NCBI RefSeq assembly: GCF_014697545.1
Contig: NZ_JACJSA010000022.1
Coordinates: 79,577-143,576, forward strand
Direction: 5' to 3'
DNA from: Oscillatoria sp. FACHB-1407
Lineage (GTDB): Bacteria > Cyanobacteriota > Cyanobacteriia > Elainellales > Elainellaceae
Length of the DNA stretch: 64,000 nucleotides
A program made the position numbers and the translations under genes. Numbering within the stretch: the stretch's first letter is position 1; each line of letters starts with the position of its first letter. Positions 10,901-18,982 of the stretch are shown in pieces. The notes below the pieces were generated by a model. That model was given only the letters and a program-made list of their open reading frames with translations, searched no databases and was not told where the DNA came from.

Positions 10901-12869
10901 CTGCAAAGACGTTGTTGAATACTTGAGACACAATTGCCTGCCAATCTTCCGGCTGAATCTGATTGACCCAGAGGTTATTATCTACAGTCAATTCTTCAGC
11001 GGTAAACCCCGAAATCACTTCAGATCCAGCCGACACCTGATCAATCTGCCATCTCCCATCGGGAAAAACTCGCATACTGGCAATCGCAGCGATTGTGCTA
11101 TTCAATATGTCTTTGACTTTGGCTTCAGAAGCTTGGAGGGCATGTTCAAGCTGTCTGCGATCGCTGATGTCCAACAAAATGCCATACCAGGTGACGATGT
11201 TGTTGTCCTGTTGCAGTGGGCGAGCACTTGCCTCCACCCACTTAACGGCACCGGAAGGCGTGATGACGCGAAACGTCAGGGTAAATGGCTCCAGTGTTTT
11301 CGTGCTGTAAGCCATGGCTGCATCGTGAACCGAGCGATCGTCTGGATGAATTTGTTTGAGAGCCGTGTTGGCATCTGCAATCATCTGCTCTGGCTCTACC
11401 TCCAAAATGTCGCGACTGACAGGACTCACGTATCCAAACCTGTAGGAACCATCCGGGTATTGGAGATAGGTATAAATCATGCCCGGTACAGCGGCTGCCA
11501 ACTGCTGAAGTCGAGCTTCACTTTGACGGGTTGCCTTTGCGTCCACGGCTGTTTGAAACAACTGCCGCAGTTGCTCCGCCATCTGGTTAAACGATTGCGC
11601 CAAATCTTGCACTTCCGTGACCGGGCTATCGGTCGGCACGTTTTGAGTCAAATCACCTTCGGCTAACTTCTGGCTGGCTTGATTGAGTCGCGCAACACGG
11701 GTACTAATGCGATTGGCAATGGTCAACCCAGAGGCGATCGCCAACCCTAACGTGAGCAAACACAGCACAAGGGTACTGCGTGTATTAGCTTGAATCTCCG
11801 CCATAAAATCGGACTCTGGAATCACCGTGACCACCAGCCAATCCAGTCCATACTCATCCTGGTAAGGAATGATCTGCACAAAATCACGTTGACCAGCAAT
11901 CGTCAACCGGAGTTGTTGCGTGCTGCTGATATGGCGAAAATCTCCAAAATGCCGCAGTAGCTGTTGCGCGATCTCCCGCGTCTGGTCATCCTGACTATCC
12001 ACCACAGATAGGCGATTGGGCTGTCCGTTGACCTGACGCATCCCCGATGCCTCCTTTAAAGCTGACGTAGCAATTAAATTGCCCGATCGCTCAATGATAA
12101 ACACCTGCCCGTTAGGAGAAAACTCAAGTTGATTGAGAAATAGACCAATCTCCGGCAAGAAATAGCCAGTTGTAAAGAAACCTTGCACATTGCTACTGAC
12201 ATCCCGGACTGGAGCCACAGCGAATGTTTGCAAAACCGGAACAATTCGTGCCAGAAACACCCTCGTCCAGCCTTGCTGATCCATCCTTTCGGCATCGCGA
12301 TACCAAGGAGACGTACGAAAGTCATCGCTAAACTGATATAACAAATCCCTCGGTCTACCCTGGGAATCTGCCCAGAAATATCGACGCTGACCACGTTTAA
12401 TTTCGTAAAAAAGAACTGTCTCCAGGGGAATCGTTTGCCCAGAGGCTTGTTCTACAAACTTTTGTAAGGTTTCTATATTAATTCGTCCATAGCCGATGGC
12501 ACTGCCGTCCTCACGCCAAAAGCCATTGCCAGGAAGAGAGGGGTTTGCAAGGATCTGTTGCCAGAGTTGCTGCCTTACTTGTTCTAAGTTATCCAACTTC
12601 AGCGTTCCTTGCTCCACTGCCAAGCGATTGACTGTGACAATCTCCTGAGGCGCGTGTAAGTAACTATCGAGGCGATCGCCCACTCGTTCTGAGGTCTGCC
12701 GCAACAATTGATTCGCCAGGTTTTCGACGGCTTGCTCTCCACTGCGGTAAGACAGATAACCCACCAGGGCTACTGCACCTACGGTTTGCACTACAAAGGG
12801 AATGACTAATACCCATCGCAGAGGAAGGTTGACCTTAACACGGCGCAAAAACGGTGAAGCGATCGGCAT
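7947..12869 (-). CDS. Membrane hybrid histidine kinase: dCACHE-HAMP-six PAS-HisKA-HATPase-REC, C-terminus frameshifted
   Basis: About 1640 residues. Counting from a possible upstream TTG at 12920, a membrane helix at about 35-57 and another at about 382-403 bracket a periplasmic Cache-like sensor domain, followed by HAMP (404-456) and six PAS/PAC units, several ending in DITDRK or DISDRK linkers. HisKA (ANMSHELRTPLN), HATPase (LLSNAIKFT, GTGLGLTI) and a receiver with Asp in VWMDIRLP follow. It should sense a small extracellular ligand plus cytoplasmic signals. ATG 12869 (MPIASPFLRR) was preferred over the TTG at 12920. The frame ends early at 7947 after a six-T run; the lost tail continues at 7945-7709. 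The kinase core and receiver are intact, so activity may persist. Confidence 0.92.
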   Translation of the reverse strand: MPIASPFLRRVKVNLPLRWVLVIPFVVQTVGAVALVGYLSYRSGEQAVENLANQLLRQTSERVGDRLDSYLHAPQEIVTVNRLAVEQGTLKLDNLEQVRQQLWQQILANPSLPGNGFWREDGSAIGYGRINIETLQKFVEQASGQTIPLETVLFYEIKRGQRRYFWADSQGRPRDLLYQFSDDFRTSPWYRDAERMDQQGWTRVFLARIVPVLQTFAVAPVRDVSSNVQGFFTTGYFLPEIGLFLNQLEFSPNGQVFIIERSGNLIATSALKEASGMRQVNGQPNRLSVVDSQDDQTREIAQQLLRHFGDFRHISSTQQLRLTIAGQRDFVQIIPYQDEYGLDWLVVTVIPESDFMAEIQANTRSTLVLCLLTLGLAIASGLTIANRISTRVARLNQASQKLAEGDLTQNVPTDSPVTEVQDLAQSFNQMAEQLRQLFQTAVDAKATRQSEARLQQLAAAVPGMIYTYLQYPDGSYRFGYVSPVSRDILEVEPEQMIADANTALKQIHPDDRSVHDAAMAYSTKTLEPFTLTFRVITPSGAVKWVEASARPLQQDNNIVTWYGILLDISDRRQLEHALQASEAKVKDILNSTIAAIASMRVFPDGRWQIDQVSAGSEVISGFTAEELTVDNNLWVNQIQPEDWQAIVSQVFNNVFAERTDTYEYRLRHKNGDLRWISQSNNSRWNETQQCWVVTAISVDITDRKQAELALQAKTEELDRFFSVALDLLCIADTNGYFRRVNQQWEKTLGYDLAELEGNRFLDYVHPDDLDSTLTELAFLTEQEASLNFINRYRCKDGSYRWIEWRSFPVGELIYAAARDITDRKLAEIALRQYERIIASTTDGIALIDTQYRYRVVNQTYLSWYNRNASEIIGLLVSDIVGRDVFEQVIRPCYSQCLAGHTVERNEWFELPALGRQFFSITYAPYTNEQGAISGIVVSLRDITSLKQIELALRQSEQKFKGAFDTITTGMALISLVGGFQEVNSTLCQMLGYSEETLLMLGLEAITHPLDQQIDSALANQMMAGEIPGYQVEKRFLHKDGHSIWGLLNIALMRDMDDRPLYLIAQITDISDRKQAELELQRQKDLRETIYNEATDALFLVDPNTLLITDCNQRAVELFEVNNKTELIGIEGRTLQRRPFTSEEIAQIVVEMQQKGFWSREVEYITRQGNFFWGNLAAKPVQIADQQLNLVRVTDISDRKQTEQALQQAKEAAEAANQAKSMFLANMSHELRTPLNAILGFAQLMQRNPDISASDREYIDLIHNSGNSLLKLINEILDLSKIESGKLSLEKQAIDLFEQLHAIQTTLSERANRKNLLLHLDILPEVPQFIVVDAQKLEQVLLNLLSNAIKFTDQGGVTLRLSLGHREPETGQELPDSTYSALPTSYLLHVEIEDTGVGIAPQDLDLIFDAFTQTAAGQRVQEGTGLGLTISRRLVQLMGGEITAQSRLGQGSTFGFTIPVEIVTGETIPSPVTDRLVIGLAPGQPDYRILVVDDQAENRLLLVKLLKQIGFTVEEATTGEEALSLWQQWQPHLVWMDIRLPGMDGYEVTRQIRALEKRETGEQVEEAEGQEGNPLPSDSPRPTIIIALTAQALPDDHACALAAGCNDYISKPFSEKILFRKMTEHLGVDYIYSQKRKRRSR

Positions 12870-13060
12870 AGAGCAGGGAATGGGAAATACAGTCTGACGT
12901 TGCACAACTGGGTCTGCCAAACCAGTTTAGCTTTCCTCCAGCTTACTCGGTCTACGGCGGTTTTCAGACGAGTGCTACACAGCGAACGTCTGCGAATTCA
13001 AGCGATGCAAACAGATGCAACCAATCGCTGTGGCATATACAAATGAAAATTGCTGTAAGA

Positions 13061-13171
13061 ACTGCTTTCACAGATAGGGTTTGGCAATAAGGGGGATGTG
13101 GGAGCTGTGCCCCCAGCCAGGGGTTCCACCCCTGCACCCCAAATTGCCCCCTTATTTACGACGAGTTGTAG
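13061..13171 (+). repeat. Dispersed palindromic repeat, long form, copy 3 (about 110 bp)
   Basis: Shares with 34933-35047 not only the GC-rich core (CCAGCCAGGGGTTCCACCCC then TGCACCCCAAAT) but also both outer arms: ACTGCT-TTCACAGATAGGGTT on the left and TATTTA-GACGAGTTGTA on the right. The two copies therefore define a discrete element of about 110 bp with an imperfect inner inverted repeat (AATAAGGGGG / CCCCCTTATT). This copy ends right where the receiver coding sequence starts and supplies the only available start codons for it. Confidence 0.85.
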
Positions 13172-13905
13172 AAGTGAACAAATTGGTAAAAAAGACCTCA
13201 TCTTAGTTGTAGACGATAACCTCGATAATATTTCTACTCTTTCTTTACTGCTACAAAAAGAAAATTACACCGTCCGACAAGCAACGAGTGGTGCGATCGC
13301 TCTACGCACAATTAAAGCTCAGTTACCCGATCTGATTCTGCTAGACATTCGCATGGCAGAGATGAATGGGTTTGAGGTGTGTAGTGCACTGAAGCGATCG
13401 CCCCAAACCCGTGACATTCCAATTCTGTTTATCAGTGCCTCTAATAAAATCGAGGATAAGGTCAAAGGGTTCGAGGCGGGTGGCGTCGATTACATCACCA
13501 AACCCTTCAGAATTCAGGAATTTTTGATCCGGGTACAACATCAACTCAAAATTCGCACCCTACAAAGACAACTAGAAACCAAAAACGCCCAACTCCAGCA
13601 AGACGTCTACGCTCGTCAACGGGCTGAAGAGAAGTATCGCAGCATCATTGAAAACGCTTCGGTAGACAACCAGTCTCGCTGGCGTAATCGGCACGCAAAA
13701 ATTTAGCTATGACCTGTGGGGCGATACCGTCAACACCGCCAGTCGAATCCAAACCAGTAGTGAACCTGGCAAAATTCAAGTTTCCGCATCGACGGATGAA
13801 TTGCTCAAAACCCAGTTTCGCTTTGAGCCGCGAGGCTTAATTGACCTCAAAGGCAAGGGGACACTACAAACCTACTGGCTCCACGACAAACTTGAACACG
13901 TTTAA
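13098..13905 (+). pseudogene. Collapsed receiver-PAS-adenylate cyclase gene
   Basis: The first part (about 13195-13650) encodes a good receiver domain (LILVVDDN, Asp in LLDIRMAE, Lys in YITKPF), a coiled coil and the first residues of a PAS domain (YRSIIENAS). The frame then breaks. From about 13681 a different frame encodes AGVIGTQKFSYDLWGDTVN and TASRI..., ending DLKGKGTLQTYWL. This is the C-terminal part of a class III adenylate/guanylate cyclase catalytic domain. The PAS remainder and most of the cyclase are missing, so an internal deletion with loss of frame is inferred. The only in-frame start (GTG 13098) lies inside the dispersed repeat, suggesting the 5' end is damaged as well. The 3' end overlaps the convergent glycosyltransferase by 4 bp. 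Confidence 0.85.
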
Positions 13906-14630
13906 GAATGACGATTCGCGTAGTAGTATTGCCGATTTTGTTCGATCAGGTTGGGTTCCGTCCAATGCGGGTCGCGATCGTGCCACAGGTGTAGATAGAC
14001 CAATTCTGGACAACGACATAGATGGCAATCCCGCTCCAAATATCGCTCGATCACATCCTGATCTTCGCCACCCCACCCGACGAACGCCTCATCCCACCCG
14101 CCAATTTGCAGCAAGCGATCGCGTTGAAAAAAGGGAACCACTCCAAACCGCTCTCCCCGGATCAGGTGCTTCCACAGCGCAGTGGGCATATCTTCTGGGG
14201 CGATCGCAGCCTGCACCAACTCCGCATCTAACTCCTGCACGTTAATCATCTCCGAGGTTGACATCACCCGATATCCGGTCACTAACAGCGAGGGAGAATT
14301 CGCTGCAATTCGCAGATGACAGGTCAGACTATCCCCCACCGGAATCAAGTCCACATCAAAGGGAGCAATCCATTTGCCCTGCGCCATACTCAATCCCACG
14401 TTGAGAGCTTTCGTCTTGTGAAACACCCCTGATCCCTCACAGAAGTGATAATTGACTGAGATATTGCGAATTGCCGTTTGAATCCAGAGTGATGGTGTTT
14501 CATCCACTTCGACCAACACCAATTCGCAAAACTGAGCTAGTTCGGGGTGCGCTCTCCACCAGTTCAGTTGAGTTTCAAGATGGGATTTGCGCCGACGGTA
14601 GGTCACGAGTAACGAGAGTTTAATGGTCAT
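13902..14630 (-). CDS. Glycosyltransferase, family 2-like with galactosyltransferase-type C-terminus
   Basis: 242 residues, single GT-A domain. It starts LSLLVTYRRR, has the metal-binding DVD in APFDVDLIP around residue 110, and the acceptor-side motif GWGGEDQDVIERYL near residue 205, typical of the GT2/GT7 C-terminal domain. It probably transfers a sugar from a nucleotide sugar to a glycan in the cytoplasm; substrate unknown. It lies about 80 bp downstream of a second, related glycosyltransferase on the same strand, so the two probably form one transcript. Its stop overlaps the convergent cyclase pseudogene. Confidence 0.85.
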   Translation of the reverse strand: MTIKLSLLVTYRRRKSHLETQLNWWRAHPELAQFCELVLVEVDETPSLWIQTAIRNISVNYHFCEGSGVFHKTKALNVGLSMAQGKWIAPFDVDLIPVGDSLTCHLRIAANSPSLLVTGYRVMSTSEMINVQELDAELVQAAIAPEDMPTALWKHLIRGERFGVVPFFQRDRLLQIGGWDEAFVGWGGEDQDVIERYLERDCHLCRCPELVYLHLWHDRDPHWTEPNLIEQNRQYYYANRHS

Positions 14631-14711
14631 GCTCAGGAGAGGGTGTGAGGAGTGGAGGACGGGGTGGATGAGTTAGGAAGATTAGAGTCAGAGTGTACAC
14701 ATGATATGAGT

Positions 14712-15560
14712 TCACAACAGAGTCATCGGCAACCGCACGGTGATTGGTTTGAAATAGCGTAGCTCAGGTCGTAGGGTCACAGGTAAGTCGCCCAATAATT
14801 CTTGATGAGCGAGCGATCGCACACAGGCAACGATATTGCAATTTCGGGTGTGGCTCGGTTCCAACCCACCCCAATGTTGATTGCGAGTCGTATCATCGTG
14901 GGACAAATGCAGCACGGTTCCGCACCCTTGAATTGTCATTCCCAAAATACTCGCCCGAATCAGCAAATCCTGATCCTCCCATCCCCACCCCTGGAACTGT
15001 TCCTTATAGCCTCCGAGTTGCAACACCGTATCTCGTCGAGCACAAATCAACCCGCATCCGGGGCGATCGCCAACCTGAGAAAATCCCTGTGTTTCAAGCT
15101 GAATGGGCACGATCTCAACAATCACTTCTGTTGCGGTGGTTTGCATTCGATAGGTGTAGCGATCGCGCCTCAACGATACAGCGGTTGGATTCGATTCAAT
15201 CACGTGCTGAACACAAGCGATCGTGTTGGAATGAGTCGTCACAGTTGTGATCAACTGCTCAATCGTGACTGCGTTCCACACAATATCAGCATCCGAAATT
15301 AACAAAATTTCTTCTTGTTCTGTTGTGTACTGAATCCCCTGATTAATCAACCACGATTTGTTAAATCCTGCGATCGGCAAGTGCAACACATCAACTCGTG
15401 GCAGGTGACGCAACGAATGGAGTGCCGCGACACAGCGGGGTTCGGTGGAACCACCATCACACACGACGACCCGATCAACCCCCTCAATCGACAGCAGCGA
15501 CGCAACACACTGACTAATCTCAAGCCGATCTTTGATAGGGATGATGACTGCCAATGCCAT
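14712..15560 (-). CDS. Glycosyltransferase family 2
   Basis: 282 residues with GT-A features: AVIIPIKDR at the N-terminus, VVCDGGS, the DxD-like ISDADIVW near residue 110 and GWGWEDQDLLIRA near 200. It resembles its downstream neighbour in the last motif, so both may act in the same polysaccharide or glycoconjugate pathway. No transmembrane segment. The start ATG 15560 (MALAVII) fits the first beta strand of the fold. The donor and acceptor cannot be inferred. Confidence 0.87.
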   Translation of the reverse strand: MALAVIIPIKDRLEISQCVASLLSIEGVDRVVVCDGGSTEPRCVAALHSLRHLPRVDVLHLPIAGFNKSWLINQGIQYTTEQEEILLISDADIVWNAVTIEQLITTVTTHSNTIACVQHVIESNPTAVSLRRDRYTYRMQTTATEVIVEIVPIQLETQGFSQVGDRPGCGLICARRDTVLQLGGYKEQFQGWGWEDQDLLIRASILGMTIQGCGTVLHLSHDDTTRNQHWGGLEPSHTRNCNIVACVRSLAHQELLGDLPVTLRPELRYFKPITVRLPMTLL

Positions 15561-15675
15561 ACCAATCTGTCGTACACATCTGTCATATCAACCTGTCGCG
15601 ATCGCCCTTCAGCAACTTGTTGCCGTATAAATTAAGCAACACTGATTTGATGGCGTGCCTCATCTCAATGTGCCG

Positions 15676-18600
15676 TTACGATTTTGCAGGGGGATGAGAG
15701 GCGAGCACTTTCTTGAGGTATTGTCCTGTGTAGGATCGAGGCACCTCTGCTACGGCTTCGGGAGTACCCTGAGCGATGATCTCACCGCCGCGATCGCCCC
15801 CTTCGGGTCCCAGGTCAATCACCCAGTCAGAGCAGCGGATCACATCCAGGTTATGTTCAATCACCAGGATGGAGTTGCCCATATCTGCCAGACGTTGCAA
15901 CACATCCAGCAATTTGTGGACATCATAGAAGGATAAGCCTGTCGTAGGTTCATCGATCAGATAGAGGGTTTTCCCGGTGGCGCGTCGAGACAGTTCGGTA
16001 GCCAGTTTCAACCGTTGCGCCTCTCCCCCTGACAGAGTGGGAGCGGTTTGCCCCAAACGAATGTAGCCCAAGCCCACATCCACCATCGTTTGCAAGCGGG
16101 CATGAGCTTTGGGGATATTCTCAAAGAAGACCATTGCCTCTTCGGCGGTCATGTTCAACACGTCCGAGATGGACTTGCCCTTATACTTGACCTGCAACGT
16201 TTCCCGGTTATACCGTGCGCCTTTGCAGACTTCGCATTGCACATAAACATCGGGCAAAAAGTTCATCTCAATCACGTTCACGCCCTGTCCACCGCAGGCT
16301 TCGCAGCGTCCGCCTTTGACGTTAAAGGAGAACTGTCCCGGTTTGTAGCCGCGTGCCTTTGCCTCGATCGTTTCCGCAAACAGATCGCGAATCACGTCGA
16401 AGACTCCGGTATAGGTTGCCGGGTTGGATCGGGGAGTGCGTCCAATTGGCGACTGGTCAATCACGATCGCCTTATCCAGCGCATTTAGTCCTCCCAGTTC
16501 ATTCATTTCTCTGGGATGGGGGATCTTGTGTCCAAAGTGGTGTTGCAACGCAGGATAGAGGAGTTCGTTGATCAGCGTCGATTTACCTGAACCCGATACT
16601 CCGGTGACGCAGACCAGCTTACCCAGTGGAATATCGACATTAATGCTTTGCAGGTTGTTGCGGTGAGCATTGCGAATCTTGAGACTGCAACCATTGCCTT
16701 TGCGACGTTCCGCTGGCGTTTGAATCACCCGCCGATTCGAGAGATAGGCTCCGGTCAGGGATTCCTCCGCATCCAGAATGTCCTGGAGCGCGCCTTTGGC
16801 AACAACTCGTCCTCCGTGGACTCCGGCTCCGGGTCCGATATCCACCAGATAGTCTGCGGCTCGAATCGTATCTTCGTCGTGCTCTACCACAATCAGCGTG
16901 TTGCCCAGATCGCGCAGACGGATCAGCGTTCGTAACAGGCGATCGTTATCCCGTTGGTGTAACCCGATGCTGGGTTCATCCAGGACGTATAGAACTCCCG
17001 TCAGACCGGAACCGATCTGGGTTGCCAGTCGAATTCGCTGAGCTTCACCACCCGAAAGCGTCATGGCAGTGCGATCGAGGGTGAGGTAATCCAATCCCAC
17101 ATCCAGCAAGAACTGGAGACGGGCTTTGATTTCTTTAAGTACCAGATCGCCGATTTGTGCCTGTCGGGGAGTTAGTTCCAGCGTGTTGACTCGATGCAGA
17201 CAGTCGCGAATGGAGGCACTGGTCAACTCTTTAATCCGATATTGCCCCACCCGTACCCGCAGCGCAGCAGGCTTGAGGCGATTGCCCCCACATTCTTCGC
17301 AGGGTTGGTCAATCAGGTATTGCTCCAGCTTTTGCTTGTAGAGTTCGGAGGTCGCTTCGCGATACTGGCGATCGAGCATGGGTAGCACGCCTTCGTACCG
17401 TCGATGGTAGCCCTTGTTATCGCGGTAGCGGGAATCCGACTCGATAAAGATTTTCTCCTCGGAGCCATGCAAGATGACGTGTTGCTGGTCGGGGGTGAGC
17501 TTGCTCCAGGGAGTTTGGATCTCGAAGCCAAAGGCTTGCCCAACGCTGTAGAGCAGTGAGAAATAGTAGGTGTTGTCTTTTTCAGACCAGGGAGCGATCG
17601 CCGCGTAGACGGGTAGATCCGGATCAGGCACCACCAACTCGGCTGAGAAAGTTCGTAGCGTGCCCAACCCATGACAATGTGGACAGGCTCCATAGGGCGA
17701 GTTAAAGGAGAACAGGCGAGGAGACAGTTCCTCCATGACGGCCCCATGTTCGGGACAGGCAAAATTCTCTGAAAAGATCAACTCCAGCGAAGATTGGTTG
17801 GTCTTCTCATCCGTTTGCCCATAGCGTCCGGCGGGTTCTGCTGCCATGGAGGGCAACACCGCCAACTGCATGTCATCCGGTTTCACCGGGAAAGCGACGA
17901 CATTGCTGGGTTCTGGCAACGTGGCATCGATGATGGCGATCCCTTCCGATCGCTTCAAACAGGTGGAGAGGGAGTCTACCAACCGTTCCTGGATACCCTC
18001 TTTTTTGACGAGGCGATCGACCACAATTTCGATGTTGTGGAACTGGTTTTTGTCCAACTCAATCGAATCGCTCAGTTCTCGCACTTCGCCATCCACCCGC
18101 ACCCGCACAAACCCCTCCGCCGCAAGACTGGAGAGCAGTTTCTTGTGCGTTCCTTTTTTGCCCCGCACGACGGGAGCCAGGATTTGAAAACGGGTGCGAT
18201 CGGGCAGATCAGAGATGCGATCGACCATCTCATCAATAGTTTGCGGCACAATGGAGCGATCGCAATGGGGGCAATGGGGTTCTCCGGCGCGTCCGTAGAG
18301 CAAGCGCAGATAGTCGTAAATCTCGGTTACGGTTCCTACGGTGGAACGGGGGTTGTGGGAGGTGGATTTCTGATCGATGGAAATGGCAGGACTCAAGCCC
18401 TCGATCGCATCTACATCGGGCTTATCGACCTGACCCAAAAATTGCCGCGCATAGGCACTCAGCGACTCGACATAACGACGCTGTCCCTCAGCAAAGATGG
18501 TGTCAAACGCCAGCGACGATTTGCCCGATCCGGACACCCCCGTAAACACCACCAGTTGGTCACGGGGCAACTCCAGATCTACATTCTTCAAATTGTGCTG

Positions 18601-18843
18601 CCGTGCCCCCCGAATCCGAATCAGGTTCTGAGGCGGTTTGGAGCTTGGCAAGGCGTTGTTCTGCCCTGAAGCGGCACGATGAGCCTGGGGCGCATCGCCA
18701 TTCCCATTCTGGGGTTCAACGTCTCTATCAACATCAAGCTCAGTTACCGCTGAGAGTTTAGAACTCTTTCCGGAGTTGGCACGCTTGGGCATAAGGGGCA
18801 GTTTCAGCAGGAAACGGTTCTTAACAATTCTATCGCTATCCAC
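15676..18843 (-). CDS. uvrA: Excinuclease ABC subunit A
   Basis: DNA-damage recognition ATPase of nucleotide excision repair, working with UvrB. Two ABC modules are visible: Walker A GVSGSGKSSLAFD and GVSGSGKSTLIN, and signature motifs LSGGEAQRIRLATQ and LSGGEAQRLKLATE. There are zinc-binding Cys clusters at CPHC and CEACGGQG...CEVCKG. The first ABC module begins about 75 residues in, so the protein carries an N-terminal extension. GTG 18843 is used here; ATG 18792 (MPKRANSGKSS) is an equally plausible start and neither has a convincing ribosome site. It appears monocistronic. Confidence 0.97.
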   Translation of the reverse strand: MDSDRIVKNRFLLKLPLMPKRANSGKSSKLSAVTELDVDRDVEPQNGNGDAPQAHRAASGQNNALPSSKPPQNLIRIRGARQHNLKNVDLELPRDQLVVFTGVSGSGKSSLAFDTIFAEGQRRYVESLSAYARQFLGQVDKPDVDAIEGLSPAISIDQKSTSHNPRSTVGTVTEIYDYLRLLYGRAGEPHCPHCDRSIVPQTIDEMVDRISDLPDRTRFQILAPVVRGKKGTHKKLLSSLAAEGFVRVRVDGEVRELSDSIELDKNQFHNIEIVVDRLVKKEGIQERLVDSLSTCLKRSEGIAIIDATLPEPSNVVAFPVKPDDMQLAVLPSMAAEPAGRYGQTDEKTNQSSLELIFSENFACPEHGAVMEELSPRLFSFNSPYGACPHCHGLGTLRTFSAELVVPDPDLPVYAAIAPWSEKDNTYYFSLLYSVGQAFGFEIQTPWSKLTPDQQHVILHGSEEKIFIESDSRYRDNKGYHRRYEGVLPMLDRQYREATSELYKQKLEQYLIDQPCEECGGNRLKPAALRVRVGQYRIKELTSASIRDCLHRVNTLELTPRQAQIGDLVLKEIKARLQFLLDVGLDYLTLDRTAMTLSGGEAQRIRLATQIGSGLTGVLYVLDEPSIGLHQRDNDRLLRTLIRLRDLGNTLIVVEHDEDTIRAADYLVDIGPGAGVHGGRVVAKGALQDILDAEESLTGAYLSNRRVIQTPAERRKGNGCSLKIRNAHRNNLQSINVDIPLGKLVCVTGVSGSGKSTLINELLYPALQHHFGHKIPHPREMNELGGLNALDKAIVIDQSPIGRTPRSNPATYTGVFDVIRDLFAETIEAKARGYKPGQFSFNVKGGRCEACGGQGVNVIEMNFLPDVYVQCEVCKGARYNRETLQVKYKGKSISDVLNMTAEEAMVFFENIPKAHARLQTMVDVGLGYIRLGQTAPTLSGGEAQRLKLATELSRRATGKTLYLIDEPTTGLSFYDVHKLLDVLQRLADMGNSILVIEHNLDVIRCSDWVIDLGPEGGDRGGEIIAQGTPEAVAEVPRSYTGQYLKKVLASHPPAKS

Positions 18844-18947
18844 TCCCTAGAAGTGTCAAAGCGGCAGAGAATGATGAATTGAACAAAACCCTATAGTAGC
18901 GCGATCGCCCCTATTTAGTACATGCGTTCCCAAAAGCGATCGCCCCC

Positions 18948-18982
18948 ACTCCCTACTCCCTACTCCCTACTCCCTACTCCCC
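18948..18982. repeat. Tandem heptamer array ACTCCCT x5
   Basis: Five consecutive copies of ACTCCCT (last copy ACTCCCC). On the minus strand the unit reads AGGGAGT. The array forms the last codons and the stop codon (18960-18962) of the P-type ATPase, so changes in copy number would shift its C-terminus. Confidence 0.85.

Noticed and set aside
10866..11666. 266-codon + strand frame inside the large kinase
   Set aside because: It lies antisense to six-PAS coding sequence with full domain support; no domain, no ribosome site.
17794..18669. 291-codon + strand frame antisense to uvrA
   Set aside because: The opposite strand encodes conserved UvrA motifs throughout; composition of this frame is a shadow.
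18948..18982. Heptamer array as a CRISPR or regulatory iteron
   Set aside because: Seven-bp units with no spacers; simple tandem repeat.
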